Shown here in pieces: positions 17,442 to 26,229 of a DNA stretch of 64,000 nucleotides (positions are counted from its first letter, which is position 1; the number at the start of each line of letters is the position of its first letter). The stretch covers positions 1,550,001-1,614,000 of the forward strand of contig NZ_PEFE01000001.1 in NCBI RefSeq assembly GCF_002754315.1, read 5' to 3'. A model generated the notes under the pieces. It was given only the letters and a program-made list of their open reading frames with translations, searched no databases and had not been told where the DNA came from. This stretch comes from Flavobacterium sp. 11. GTDB lineage: Bacteria > Bacteroidota > Bacteroidia > Flavobacteriales > Flavobacteriaceae. A program made the position numbers and the translations under genes.

Positions 17442-18159
17442 AATTACACTACAGTTTATTGTTTTTTTGTTCGCGCAAGTCATTTTTGCTCAAGCTGACA
17501 ACATAAAGGAACTTCGAGGAAAAATTATCTCCGATTCTGTTGCGGTTGATCGCATTACGATTGAGAATGTAACAACGGATAAAACTGCTTTTTCGGATGT
17601 GAACGGTTTCTTTACTATTGCTGTAAAAGAAGGCGATGTTTTGGTGTTTACTGCGGTTAATTTAGAAGGTCTCCGAATGAAAATGGACAAGCAGGATATG
17701 CTGCAGGAAGTTATTACAGTAAAGATGATTCCTAAAAGTATTATTTTGAAAGAAGTTATCGTGAATGAATCTTCCATTACAGCAGAGAGCTTAGGAATTA
17801 TACCTTACGGGCAAAAAAAATATACACCAGCCGAAAGGAAATTATACACGGCAACTTCCGGTAATGGTATCGATGGATTGCTGAATACCATTTCAGGACG
17901 AAAAGCCATGCTGAAAAAGGAAATTGTAATTGAGAAAAAAGAACAATTATTAGCTAGAATCGAAGTTCTTTTTGAAGATAAATATTATATCGAAAATTTA
18001 AAAATTCCCACAGATTATATTAGAGGTTTTCAATATTACTGTATTGATGATACTGCTTTTGCAAATGCATTGCGATCTAAAAACAAGACAATGGTTATGT
18101 TTTTAATTGTAAGGCTTGCCGAAAATTACAATGAAATTATTACAGGTGAAAATAAATAA
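17431..18159 (+). CDS. Secreted carboxypeptidase-regulatory-like domain protein (array member 2)
   Basis: 242 residues, paralogue of member 1 with the same order: signal peptide (to IFAQ), regulatory-like sandwich (ELRGKIISD, FSDVNGFFTI), LKEVIV, IIPYGQKKYTPAERKLYTA, and LKIPTDYIRGFQYYCID near the end. It starts at GTG 17431 inside the last codons of member 1 (11-nt overlap). That geometry implies translational re-initiation. The same GGTGAAAAT sequence encodes the C-terminus and the next start at the following junction. Confidence 0.8.
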   Translation: MKIKITLQFIVFLFAQVIFAQADNIKELRGKIISDSVAVDRITIENVTTDKTAFSDVNGFFTIAVKEGDVLVFTAVNLEGLRMKMDKQDMLQEVITVKMIPKSIILKEVIVNESSITAESLGIIPYGQKKYTPAERKLYTATSGNGIDGLLNTISGRKAMLKKEIVIEKKEQLLARIEVLFEDKYYIENLKIPTDYIRGFQYYCIDDTAFANALRSKNKTMVMFLIVRLAENYNEIITGENK

Positions 18160-18355
18160 AATTCTACTGGTAGTTTTATTTTTAATGTGCCAAATTTCTT
18201 TTGGACAAACTTCTGCTGAAAAGCTGCTTCATGGTAAAATTAGAGTCGATTCGGCTTATATAAGTGGAATAAATATCTTAAATTTAGTAAATGAAAAAAC
18301 ATCCATCTCAAATAGTGATGGAGAATTTTTTATTATGGCTAAAGCCAATTGCTAG
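18146..18355 (+). pseudogene. Truncated carboxypeptidase-regulatory-like paralogue (array member 3)
   Basis: 69 codons from GTG 18146, overlapping member 2 by 14 nt, to TAG at 18353-18355. A signal peptide (to SFGQ) and the first half of the regulatory-like domain are kept (LHGKIRVD, ISNSDGEFFIMAKA). The protein then stops where the paralogues continue with GDTLL or KDTLL. The rest of the domain, the YTPAERK block and the C-terminus are missing. The next paralogue starts 35 nt later, which suggests an internal deletion. It could still be a small secreted protein, but gene decay is more likely. Confidence 0.65.
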
Positions 18356-18390
18356 ATTGAAAAAAAATAATGCTTATAAAATAATGCAAG

Positions 18391-19146
18391 ATGAAAACTA
18401 AAATAAGAATCCTTTGTTTGATTTTCTTTTGCCAACTTTCTTTTGGTCAAAATGGAAACAGAAAGTCTTTGCACGGTCAATTTGTAAATGAATCTGCTTT
18501 GGTAGACAACGGGTATGTTTTTAATTTGAATTCAAAAACAAGAACCTTTATAAGCGACCAAGGCTTTTTTGATATTTTGGCGAAAGCCAAAGACACCTTG
18601 TTAGTTTCAAGCGCATCTTTCAAGTCTAAAAAAATTGTGATTCGGGACGACGATTTTTCAAAACCGTTGTTTGTAGTTAATTTAGAAGCACAAACTACGC
18701 TTTTGAAGGAAGTTATTGTGAAGCGTAAAGCGGAGATAAAACCAATAACCGGAAATTCTCAGGGAATTGTAGACCTGCAATTTTTTGACGATGTGAAATC
18801 TTCGCCAGTGAATAGAACCATGCCATCGGATGGAAGTATAGAAAACGGAATGGATTTTGTTAGAATATTTAAAATGGTTTCTAAAGTATTCAAGAATGAT
18901 TCGGCAAAAAAAGCCGATTTGAATTCTAATGTGGATTTCTCGGATGTGGTTTCTAAAGGAATTGACAATTATTTCTTTACAAATACATTGAAGTTGAAAA
19001 AAGAGGAAATTGGACTTTTTCTGGATTATTGCGAGAATGATCCAAAATCAAAAAGCCTTTTGAAACAAGAAGACGAATTTTTACTAATTGATTTTTTAAT
19101 CACCAAGAACGAAGAGTTTAAAAGAATTACTACTTTTGAAAAATGA
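18391..19146 (+). CDS. Secreted carboxypeptidase-regulatory-like domain protein (array member 4, divergent)
   Basis: 251 residues. A signal peptide (to SFGQ, about residue 19) is followed by the same sandwich (SLHGQFVNES, ISDQGFFDILAKAKDTLLVS) and LKEVIV. The C-terminal half then differs from members 1-2: it lacks YTPAERK and carries a helical tail with DYCENDPKS. It starts at an ATG 35 nt after the truncated member, so here coupling is replaced by a short gap. Function unknown. Confidence 0.75.
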   Translation: MKTKIRILCLIFFCQLSFGQNGNRKSLHGQFVNESALVDNGYVFNLNSKTRTFISDQGFFDILAKAKDTLLVSSASFKSKKIVIRDDDFSKPLFVVNLEAQTTLLKEVIVKRKAEIKPITGNSQGIVDLQFFDDVKSSPVNRTMPSDGSIENGMDFVRIFKMVSKVFKNDSAKKADLNSNVDFSDVVSKGIDNYFFTNTLKLKKEEIGLFLDYCENDPKSKSLLKQEDEFLLIDFLITKNEEFKRITTFEK

Positions 19147-19225
19147 AATCGCCATGATTCCAAAATACAAATAAGATTCAAGAATTGCGATACCATATTC
19201 CGATAAAAACAAATAGAATCTTCGT

Positions 19226-19732
19226 ATGAAAAAAACAATCTTAATTACTTTTTTTGGCCTATTATTTTTAACGTTGACTTCTTTTAGTGTACATAAATTT
19301 TATGTAGCATTATACCAAGTAAATTACGCTCCCCAAAAGAAAATGCTTCAAATTACCGCTCGTATTTTTGTTGATGATTTGAATAGCGCCGTTGGGAAAA
19401 AGTATAGTAAAAAAATCAATTTGGGCTCCGAAAAAGAAACAGATGAAGATTTGATTTTGTTGAAAAAGTATTTAAGCGAAAAATTCTCCGTAAAAATAAA
19501 TGGACAACCGAAGGCCATGAATCTTTTAAGTAAAGAAATGGAAGGAGATGTACTTATTTGTTATTTAAGTATTAAAGAAGTCGCTAAAATTAATTCACTC
19601 GAAATTTATAACACAGTTATCATAGAAGGAAATTCAGAGCAACAGAATATTATGCATTTTAATGTGGCTGGTGTAAAAAATACACTACTATTTACAGAGT
19701 CCACATCCAAGGGAATGTTAAAATATGAATAA
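19226..19732 (+). CDS. DUF6702 family secreted protein
   Basis: 168 residues with an N-terminal signal peptide. The DUF6702 pattern is visible: HKFYVALYQVNY, LQITARIFVDDLN, then LLKKYLSEKFSVKING and a late AGVKNTLLFTE-like block. Family members are small exported proteins of unknown function. In flavobacteria they often lie just upstream of an M1-type metallopeptidase, as here (59 nt gap). Co-expression with the peptidase is therefore plausible. Confidence 0.8.
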   Translation: MKKTILITFFGLLFLTLTSFSVHKFYVALYQVNYAPQKKMLQITARIFVDDLNSAVGKKYSKKINLGSEKETDEDLILLKKYLSEKFSVKINGQPKAMNLLSKEMEGDVLICYLSIKEVAKINSLEIYNTVIIEGNSEQQNIMHFNVAGVKNTLLFTESTSKGMLKYE

Positions 19733-19791
19733 ATTTAGAGAAATTTGTTTTAAATTATTATTTTCACGCACTGATAACCAGATTTCCACCT

Positions 19792-22035
19792 ATGAAAAAA
19801 TTTACATTATTATTACTTCTTCCCGCAATTTTATTTGCCCAAGAAAAAACGGCACCTGTTGCGCCAAAACAAACAGGAAAATATGATACCAATAAGTTTA
19901 GTCAAATGTATGACCTGTTAGCAACACCTAACATGTTTCGTACGGCTTCTGGAGCTCCGGGTCCGGCTTACTATCAGCAACAGGCTGACTACAAGATAAA
20001 TGTAGAGCTTGATGACAAAAAATCTAAATTAACTGGTTCTGAAACGGTTACTTATTATAACAATTCTCCAGATACTTTAGAGTATTTATGGGTTCAGTTA
20101 GACCAAAATCAAGCTGCGAAAACTTCGCAGACTCCATTGGCGGAAAGCCAAAGAATGGAACAGGTTTTTCCTGCTGGAAACTTCGCAAATAAGTTCTTGA
20201 AACAAGAGCAAGAGCGTGGTTTTAACATTGAGTTCGTGAAAGATATAAAAGGAAATGCTTTGTCCTATTCGATCAATCAAACGATGATGCGTATTAATTT
20301 AGCAACGCCAATGAAACCTGGTGAAAAATTTACTTTTTCTATCAATTGGTGGTATAATATCAATAATTACAGACAAGACGGTGGTCGTTCTGGATATGAA
20401 TTATTCGAAAAAGAAGGAAATAAATTATATGTAATTGCTCAGTTCTATCCTAGAATGGCGGTTTATAATGATGTTGAAGGATGGCAGAATATGCAATTTT
20501 GGGGAACGGGAGAATTTACGTTGCCTTTTGGAAATTTTGATGTAAATATCACCGTTCCTGCAGATCACGTTATGGAAGCTACAGGGGAATTGATGAACAG
20601 AAGCGAAGTCTTTACTGCAGAGCAAGTAAAAAGATACGAACTGGCTCAAAAATCATTTGACAAACCAGTTGTAATTGTTACTCAAGCGGAAGCTGAAGCA
20701 AGCGAAAAAGGTTTTTCAGAAAAGAAAAAAACATGGAAATTTAGTGCTAAAAACGTAAGGGATTTTGGTATTGCTACGTCAAGAAAGTTTATTCTTGATG
20801 CAATGGCAGTTCAATTGACTAACAAAACAGTTATGGCAATTTCAGTTTATCCTAAAGAAAGTAATCCACTTTGGGGAGAAACTTCAACTAGAACTGTTGC
20901 TCATACTTTAAAAAGTTATTCATCTCATACATTTGACTATCCTTATCCAAAAGCAGTTTCTGTTTCAGCAGAAGATCAAGGTATGGAATACCCAATGATT
21001 TGTTGGAATTATGGTCGTCCTGACGAAAAAGGAGTGACTAGTGAACGTATTAAAAACGGAATGATTGGTGTAGTAATACATGAAGTAGGACACAATTTCT
21101 TTCCTATGATTGTAAATTCTGATGAGCGTCAATGGTCTTGGATGGATGAAGGTCTTAATACTTTTATGCAATACATGGCTGAACAAGAAATGGGTACAAA
21201 TTTCCCTTCAAGTCGTGGACCGGCAAGTAAAATTGTTCCTTACATGAGTGGAGATCAAAAATTCTTGGAGCCAATTATGTCAAACTCTGAAACGATAGTT
21301 CAATTTGGTGCTAATGCTTATGGTAAGCCGGCAACAGGTTTAAACATCCTTAGAGAAACGATTATGGGAAGAGAATTGTTTGACCATGCTTTCAAAGTAT
21401 ATGCAAACAGATGGAAATTCAAGCATCCTACACCAGAAGACTTTTTTAGAACCATGGAAGATGCATCAGCAGTAGATTTAGATTGGTTTTTCAGAGGATG
21501 GTTTTACTCTACTGATTTTGTAGATATCGGAGTGAAAGAAGTAAAACAATATTTCGTGTCTGAGACAGCAACAAAAGAATTGAAAGACGCTGTAGTAAGA
21601 AGAGGGCGTTTTGGTCAAGAAAAAGGACCTTTCGTTTATTTAGTTCCTGGAACAAGTGAAGAATTATCAGCTAAAGACAAGAAAGCATTGGCAATTGCAG
21701 ATGTAAATTTACTATCTGAGTATGTAAACCAAAACTTCTCTGCAGATGAAAAGTTAAAATTAAAATCTCCTAAGTATTTCTACGAAGTAGAGTTTAACAA
21801 GCCAGGAGGAATGTTAATGCCAATTATTGTTGAATTGACTTACGAAGATGATACGAAAGAAACATTCAAATATCCAGCTCAAATTTGGAGAAAAAACAAC
21901 GATACCGCTAAGAAAGTGTATGCAACTGAAAAAGCAATTAAAAAGATTCAGATAGATCCAAAATTAGAAACAGCTGATATTGATGTAACCAATAACGCTT
22001 GGCCTAAAGAAGAAGTGAAGTCTAAATTTGATTAA
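19792..22035 (+). CDS. M1-family (aminopeptidase N-like) metallopeptidase
   Basis: 747 residues with a signal peptide (to LFAQ). The zinc site is complete: His430, Glu431 and His434 in HEVGHN, and the third ligand Glu453 in WMDEGLNTF, the HExxH-x18-E spacing of M1. A GAMEN-like exopeptidase element appears as the degenerate GMEYP (in AEDQGMEYPMI, about residues 397-407). Residues about 60-230 form the N-terminal sandwich. An exported peptidase, probably periplasmic or cell-surface. A clear terminator follows. Confidence 0.9.
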   Translation: MKKFTLLLLLPAILFAQEKTAPVAPKQTGKYDTNKFSQMYDLLATPNMFRTASGAPGPAYYQQQADYKINVELDDKKSKLTGSETVTYYNNSPDTLEYLWVQLDQNQAAKTSQTPLAESQRMEQVFPAGNFANKFLKQEQERGFNIEFVKDIKGNALSYSINQTMMRINLATPMKPGEKFTFSINWWYNINNYRQDGGRSGYELFEKEGNKLYVIAQFYPRMAVYNDVEGWQNMQFWGTGEFTLPFGNFDVNITVPADHVMEATGELMNRSEVFTAEQVKRYELAQKSFDKPVVIVTQAEAEASEKGFSEKKKTWKFSAKNVRDFGIATSRKFILDAMAVQLTNKTVMAISVYPKESNPLWGETSTRTVAHTLKSYSSHTFDYPYPKAVSVSAEDQGMEYPMICWNYGRPDEKGVTSERIKNGMIGVVIHEVGHNFFPMIVNSDERQWSWMDEGLNTFMQYMAEQEMGTNFPSSRGPASKIVPYMSGDQKFLEPIMSNSETIVQFGANAYGKPATGLNILRETIMGRELFDHAFKVYANRWKFKHPTPEDFFRTMEDASAVDLDWFFRGWFYSTDFVDIGVKEVKQYFVSETATKELKDAVVRRGRFGQEKGPFVYLVPGTSEELSAKDKKALAIADVNLLSEYVNQNFSADEKLKLKSPKYFYEVEFNKPGGMLMPIIVELTYEDDTKETFKYPAQIWRKNNDTAKKVYATEKAIKKIQIDPKLETADIDVTNNAWPKEEVKSKFD

Positions 22036-22051
22036 ATAAAGACATAAAATT

Positions 22052-22081
22052 AAAAAAGACTCTGAAAAGAGTCTTTTTTTT
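22052..22081 (+). terminator. Terminator after the M1 peptidase gene
   Basis: AAAAAAGACTCT / AGAGTCTTTTTT hairpin with a GAAA-like loop and T-run, 17 nt after the stop codon. Confidence 0.85.
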
Positions 22082-22116
22082 ATGAAAAAATTAAAAGTCA
22101 AAGATTCAAAATTAGG

Positions 22117-22124
22117 TATATTTG
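22117..22124 (+). promoter_or_regulatory. -7 promoter box for tatA
   Basis: TATATTTG, 21 nt upstream of the tatA ATG and just after the preceding terminator. Confidence 0.6.
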
Positions 22125-22145
22125 TAGCAATAAAAAACAAAAAAT

Positions 22146-22547
22146 ATGTTTGGCATAGGAGGAGGCGAATTAATTTTTATCATGTTTATAGTACTGATGC
22201 TTTTTGGGTCAGATAAAGTACCGGAAATAGCCCGCACCATGGGTAAAGCAATGGCACAATTAAAACATGCTACAAATGACATAAAAAGTGAAATTCAAAA
22301 AGGAGCTGAGGCTAATGGATTTGATACACAAACATTAACCGATTTAAGAGGAAATATTACATCTCATATCAATAAAGCTAAGGATGATTTATTGGGAGAT
22401 ACGTCTCAAATTAGCGATATAACCGGAAATATCACCTCAGAAATTAATAAAGCCAAAGACAATTTACTGGGCGAAACTACCACTCAAATCGAAACAACTA
22501 AAGAAGCTATAGAAGATGTTGCAGGACCTATAAAACGTCAGATGTAA
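22146..22547 (+). CDS. tatA: Sec-independent translocase TatA/E-like subunit
   Basis: 133 residues. The N-terminus (FGIGGGELIFIMFIVLMLFG) has the conserved Glu in the short membrane helix and the Phe-Gly hinge. An amphipathic helix (KVPEIARTMGKAMAQLK) follows. The tail is longer than in E. coli TatA and contains two near-copies of a unit (about residues 60-85 and 92-115: NITSHINKAKDDLLG and NITSEINKAKDNLLG), an internal duplication. TatA forms the pore for folded twin-arginine substrates. tatC is not in the window. Overlaps the next gene by one base. Confidence 0.92.
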   Translation: MFGIGGGELIFIMFIVLMLFGSDKVPEIARTMGKAMAQLKHATNDIKSEIQKGAEANGFDTQTLTDLRGNITSHINKAKDDLLGDTSQISDITGNITSEINKAKDNLLGETTTQIETTKEAIEDVAGPIKRQM

Positions 22548-23110
22548 TGTTGGATAAATTACTGTCTTTAGATACAAAATTGTTTGTTTTTTTGAATGGA
22601 TTAGGGTCAGAAACCTATGATGGACTTTGGTTATTTATTACGAAACAAAGCAACTGGATTCCTCTTTTTTTACTCCTTTTGTATGTTCTTTATAAAAAAC
22701 TTGGCGCTAAGCAAACCTTATATTTATTGCTTTTTGTAGCGGCTTTAGTCACATTTACAGATCAAGCAACAAACGTATTCAAGAACGGATTTCAACGATT
22801 GCGACCATGTAATAATCCTGAAATAAATTCCTTTATACGCATCGTTCAAGTCAGAAACTCATTTAGTTTTTTCTCAGGTCACGCTGCAAATTCAATGGCA
22901 GTTGCTACATTTTTGTTCTTTAATTTTAAAGACAAAATCAAGTTTTTCGGCTTCCTGTTCTTGTGGCCACTCATCTTTGCATACAGTAGAATTTACTTGG
23001 GATTGCATTATCCGTTAGATATTCTTACGGGTTATTTATTCGGTTTTACTTTTGGATTTTTGATGTTCAAAGGATACAAAATGGCACAACAAAAGTATTT
23101 TCCACAATAG
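22547..23110 (+). CDS. PAP2-family membrane phosphatase
   Basis: 187 residues with four to five membrane segments. All three PAP2 motifs are present: KNGFQRLRP (K-x6-RP), FSGHAANS (SGH), and SRIYLGLHYPLD (SR-x5-H-x3-D). Candidate substrates are undecaprenyl pyrophosphate or phosphatidate. Overlaps the tatA stop by one base (TAATG), so translation is coupled. An intergenic repeat element follows. Confidence 0.92.
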   Translation: MLDKLLSLDTKLFVFLNGLGSETYDGLWLFITKQSNWIPLFLLLLYVLYKKLGAKQTLYLLLFVAALVTFTDQATNVFKNGFQRLRPCNNPEINSFIRIVQVRNSFSFFSGHAANSMAVATFLFFNFKDKIKFFGFLFLWPLIFAYSRIYLGLHYPLDILTGYLFGFTFGFLMFKGYKMAQQKYFPQ

Positions 23111-23120
23111 TTATTACGAG

Positions 23121-23235
23121 AAACGAAATAAGCTGGAGCTATTTCCTGCTCTACGCTGTATCTTTTTTTGTTATTTTTCCTTAGGTCAGAATAACAAGAA
23201 AAAGGATGCCGCTTCTATCAGGGCTAGGGCATTTG
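23121..23235 (-). repeat. Flavobacterial intergenic element, member A
   Basis: In the minus orientation: GAAGCGGCATCC, then a long stem (CTTTTTCTTGTTATT pairing with AATAACAAAAAAAG, loop about 14 nt), then AGATACAGCG and GGAAATAGCTCC. Two further members in this window (52.1 and 54.7 kb) share the order ATCCT - stem-loop - AGATAnAGC or its reverse complement. I recognise the style as a common intergenic element of Flavobacterium genomes. Its function is not known to me. Confidence 0.55.
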
Positions 23236-23256
23236 TTTTCAATAGAAATATCGAAA

Positions 23257-23898
23257 CTATAGAACTCTGCTTACTGTCAATCCATCACGAATAGGCAACA
23301 AAACCGTTTCTACTCTGGGATCAGTTGCTAATAACTGATTGTATTCCAGTAATACTTTTGTACTCAAATCATTTGGGTGTAACGGTTCCAGAACTTTCCC
23401 ACTCCATAATACATTGTCTGATAAGATAATTCCGCCTGTATTCATTTTTGGAAGAATCAATTCAAAATAGTTGAGGTAATTTTCTTTATCAGCATCGATA
23501 AAAACCAAATCAAATTTCAAGTCAAGCGCTGGAATAATGTCAACTGCTTCGCCTAAATGTTGTACAATTTGTTTCCCCCAAGGCGATTTATCAAAATGTT
23601 TTCTTTGAAAATCAACTAATTCTTCTTTGATGTCTATCGTGTGCAATTGTCCGGTTACCTGCATGCCTTCGCACAAACACAACGCCGAATAACCTGTGTA
23701 AGTACCAATTTCCAGAATATTCACCGGCCGAATCAATTTAGACAACATACTCAAAACCCGACCTTGAAAATGACCGCTCAACATTCGTGGCAACAGAATT
23801 TTTTGGTACGTTTCTTTATTCAACGCCGCCAGTAAAGCAGGCTCTTTTTGAGAATGTTGCTCGATATAATCTTCTAAATCTTGGGAAATGAAATGCAT
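23257..23898 (-). CDS. Class I SAM-dependent O-methyltransferase (COMT/YrrM-like)
   Basis: About 213 residues from the ATG at 23896-23898. A TTG six codons earlier is a weaker choice. SAM-binding motif I is NILEIGTYTGYSAL (about 60-73). The metal-binding acidic block FDLVFIDADKENY and NVLWSGKV match the cation-dependent O-methyltransferase family 3. Substrates of the bacterial members are catechol-like or unknown. It is monocistronic, convergent with the PAP2 gene across an intergenic repeat. Confidence 0.9.
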   Translation of the reverse strand: MHFISQDLEDYIEQHSQKEPALLAALNKETYQKILLPRMLSGHFQGRVLSMLSKLIRPVNILEIGTYTGYSALCLCEGMQVTGQLHTIDIKEELVDFQRKHFDKSPWGKQIVQHLGEAVDIIPALDLKFDLVFIDADKENYLNYFELILPKMNTGGIILSDNVLWSGKVLEPLHPNDLSTKVLLEYNQLLATDPRVETVLLPIRDGLTVSRVL

Positions 23899-23967
23899 TT
23901 TTTGAATTTTTTTCAATTGGAAGCAAAGTTATCAAATTATCAAATCAACAAATCAACAAATTGTCAT

Positions 23968-23975
23968 TAAATTTG
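23968..23975 (+). promoter_or_regulatory. -7 promoter box at rlmN, start codon only 4 nt downstream
   Basis: TAAATTTG with the ATG at 23980. If the transcription start lies the usual 4-6 nt after the box, the mRNA would be leaderless or nearly so. Confidence 0.5.
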
Positions 23976-23979
23976 CATC

Positions 23980-25023
23980 ATGGAAATCGAGAAAAAAGAC
24001 ATACGATCCTTATCAAAAGAACAATTGCGAGATTTTTTCGTAGCAAATGGAGACAAAGCCTTTCGTGGCAATCAAGTTTACGAATGGTTGTGGAGCAAAG
24101 GCGCACATAGTTTTGAGGATATGACCAATGTTTCTAAGGGAACACGTACGATGTTGGAGACGCATTTTGTTATTAACCACATCAAAGTGGATACGATGCA
24201 GCGCAGTGAAGACGGAACCGTGAAAAATGCCGTTCGTTTGCATGATGGTTTGGTGGTAGAATCGGTTTTGATACCTACAAATACAAGAACTACAGCGTGT
24301 GTTTCCAGTCAAGTAGGTTGTAGTTTAGATTGCAACTTTTGCGCTACAGCGCGATTAAAAAGAATGCGAAATCTGGAACCGGCCGAAATCTATGATCAGG
24401 TAATTGCCATTGATAAAGAAAGCCGTTTGTATTACAATCATCCGTTGTCGAATATTGTTTTCATGGGAATGGGAGAACCGCTTATGAATTACAACAATGT
24501 TTTGAAAGCAATCGAAATGATTACGTCGCCGGAAGGTTTAGGAATGTCACCTAAACGTATTATGGTTTCGACTTCGGGAGTTCCTAAAATGATTAAGAAA
24601 TTAGCTGATGATGATGTGAAATTCAAATTAGCAGTTTCGCTACACTCGGCAATCGACGAAATTCGTTCCAGAATTATGCCGTTTAGTGCTAATTTTCCTT
24701 TAGCGGATTTACGTGAATCATTAGAATATTGGTACCGAAAAACTAAAAGCAAAATCTCCTACGAATATGTCGTTTGGAAAGATATCAATGACAATAAAGC
24801 TTCCATAGATGCCTTGGTGAAGTTTTGTAAATACGTTCCTTGCAAAGTAAATCTTATTGAATACAATCCTATCGATGATGGGGAATTTCAACAAGCTTCT
24901 GAAGAATCAATTAATGCGTACATAAAAGCGCTTGAAGCTAGCGGAATTGTAGTAAAAGTGCGAAGAAGTCGTGGAAAAGATATTGATGCAGCTTGTGGAC
25001 AATTGGCAAATAAAGAAGCTTAA
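23980..25023 (+). CDS. rlmN: 23S rRNA (A2503-C2)/tRNA (A37-C2) methyltransferase RlmN
   Basis: 347 residues, standard length. The radical SAM cluster is Cys114-x3-Cys118-x2-Cys121 (GCSLDCNFC). The two extra cysteines of the ping-pong mechanism align as Cys107 (TACVSSQ) and Cys339 (AACGQL). The GMGEPL motif for SAM binding is present. Uses two SAM molecules to methylate C2 of adenosine. Starts directly after its -7 box. Followed by a polyprenyl synthase with its own promoter. Confidence 0.97.
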   Translation: MEIEKKDIRSLSKEQLRDFFVANGDKAFRGNQVYEWLWSKGAHSFEDMTNVSKGTRTMLETHFVINHIKVDTMQRSEDGTVKNAVRLHDGLVVESVLIPTNTRTTACVSSQVGCSLDCNFCATARLKRMRNLEPAEIYDQVIAIDKESRLYYNHPLSNIVFMGMGEPLMNYNNVLKAIEMITSPEGLGMSPKRIMVSTSGVPKMIKKLADDDVKFKLAVSLHSAIDEIRSRIMPFSANFPLADLRESLEYWYRKTKSKISYEYVVWKDINDNKASIDALVKFCKYVPCKVNLIEYNPIDDGEFQQASEESINAYIKALEASGIVVKVRRSRGKDIDAACGQLANKEA

Positions 25024-25063
25024 GAGTTTTCTTTTCGAAAAATATTCAAAAGAATGCAAGCAT

Positions 25064-25095
25064 TTGTAAGATTCTAGGCTAAAATTGTATCTTTG
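25064..25095 (+). promoter_or_regulatory. Promoter of the polyprenyl synthase gene
   Basis: -33 TTG at 25064-25066 and -7 TATCTTTG at 25088-25095 with a 21-nt spacer, identical in geometry to the tRNA-Gly promoter. The ATG is 7 nt after the box. Confidence 0.6.
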
Positions 25096-25102
25096 AATTC
25101 TA

Positions 25103-26080
25103 ATGAATATTACTTCACAAATAAAACAGCCCATTTTCAATGAAATGGAACTTTTTGAAAAAAAGTTCTATGAATCGATGACCTCAAAAGTGGCTTTGTT
25201 AAATAGAATCACGTATTACATCGTCAACAGAAAAGGAAAACAAATGCGTCCTATGTTTGTTTTTCTGACTGCTAAAATGGTTTCAGCCGGAATTGTAAAC
25301 GAACGAACGTATCGTGGCGCTTGTGTTATCGAACTGATTCATACTGCGACATTAGTTCATGATGATGTAGTGGATGACAGTAATCGCAGAAGAGGTTTTT
25401 TCTCGCTTAATGCGCTTTGGAAAAATAAAATTGCGGTACTTGTGGGTGATTATTTATTGTCCAAAGGATTGTTGCTTTCTATTGATAATGGCGATTTCGA
25501 TTTGCTTCGAATTATTTCTGTCGCTGTTCGCGAAATGAGTGAAGGCGAATTACTTCAAATTGAAAAAGCCCGAAGACTCGATATCACAGAAGATATTTAC
25601 TATGAAATCATCCGAAAAAAGACAGCGACACTTATTGCTGCCTGTTGCGCTCTTGGTGCAAGATCCGTTATTGAAGATGAAGTTCAGGTAGAAAACATGC
25701 GTAAATTTGGAGAACTTATCGGGATGGCTTTTCAGATAAAAGATGATTTATTTGATTACACAGAAGATGCCATTGGTAAACCAACCGGAATTGACATCAA
25801 AGAACAAAAAATGACTCTGCCACTTATTCACGTCCTGAATACGTGTACTTCCAAAGAGAAAACATGGCTTATCAATTCCATTAAAAACCATAATAAAGAT
25901 AAAAAACGCGTCAAAGAAGTTATTGCTTTTGTAAAAAACAATAATGGATTGCTTTATGCAGAACAAAAAATGGTCGAATTCCAGCAAGAAGCCCTTTTGC
26001 TTTTAGATAATTATTCGGATTCTGAGTTTAAAGACGCGCTGATTTTGATGGTGAATTATGTGATTGAAAGAAAAAAATAA
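25103..26080 (+). CDS. Trans-polyprenyl diphosphate synthase (octaprenyl/IspB-like)
   Basis: 325 residues. The first aspartate-rich motif is HDDVVDDSNRRRG (Asp87, Asp88, Asp91). The second is QIKDDLFDYTED (about residue 212). KGKQMRP near residue 45 is the IPP-binding Lys/Arg region. Chain elongation gives the side chain of menaquinone. Exact chain length cannot be read. Followed by about 150 nt that carry the ECF promoter of the next operon. Confidence 0.92.
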   Translation: MNITSQIKQPIFNEMELFEKKFYESMTSKVALLNRITYYIVNRKGKQMRPMFVFLTAKMVSAGIVNERTYRGACVIELIHTATLVHDDVVDDSNRRRGFFSLNALWKNKIAVLVGDYLLSKGLLLSIDNGDFDLLRIISVAVREMSEGELLQIEKARRLDITEDIYYEIIRKKTATLIAACCALGARSVIEDEVQVENMRKFGELIGMAFQIKDDLFDYTEDAIGKPTGIDIKEQKMTLPLIHVLNTCTSKEKTWLINSIKNHNKDKKRVKEVIAFVKNNNGLLYAEQKMVEFQQEALLLLDNYSDSEFKDALILMVNYVIERKK

Positions 26081-26171
26081 TTTTTTTAAAAATAATTTTC
26101 TCTCGTTAACTATTGATTTTATTGACTTTTTTGGTTTTAATTTTTTTAGAATCAAAAAATTTTCTATTTAA

Positions 26172-26204
26172 GATGCAACCTTTTTGCATTGTCAATCGTC
26201 TATA
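26172..26204 (+). promoter_or_regulatory. ECF-type promoter upstream of the sigma factor gene
   Basis: -35-like GCAACC at 26175-26180 and -10-like CGTCTATA at 26197-26204, spacer 16 nt. The AAC...CGTC pair is the ECF signature. The -35 lies in a short inverted repeat, ATGCAA-n5-TTGCAT. Positive autoregulation by the encoded sigma factor is the likely reading. No TAnnTTTG box is near. Confidence 0.55.
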
Positions 26205-26229
26205 CTTATAGAAACACTTTATAAAGATT

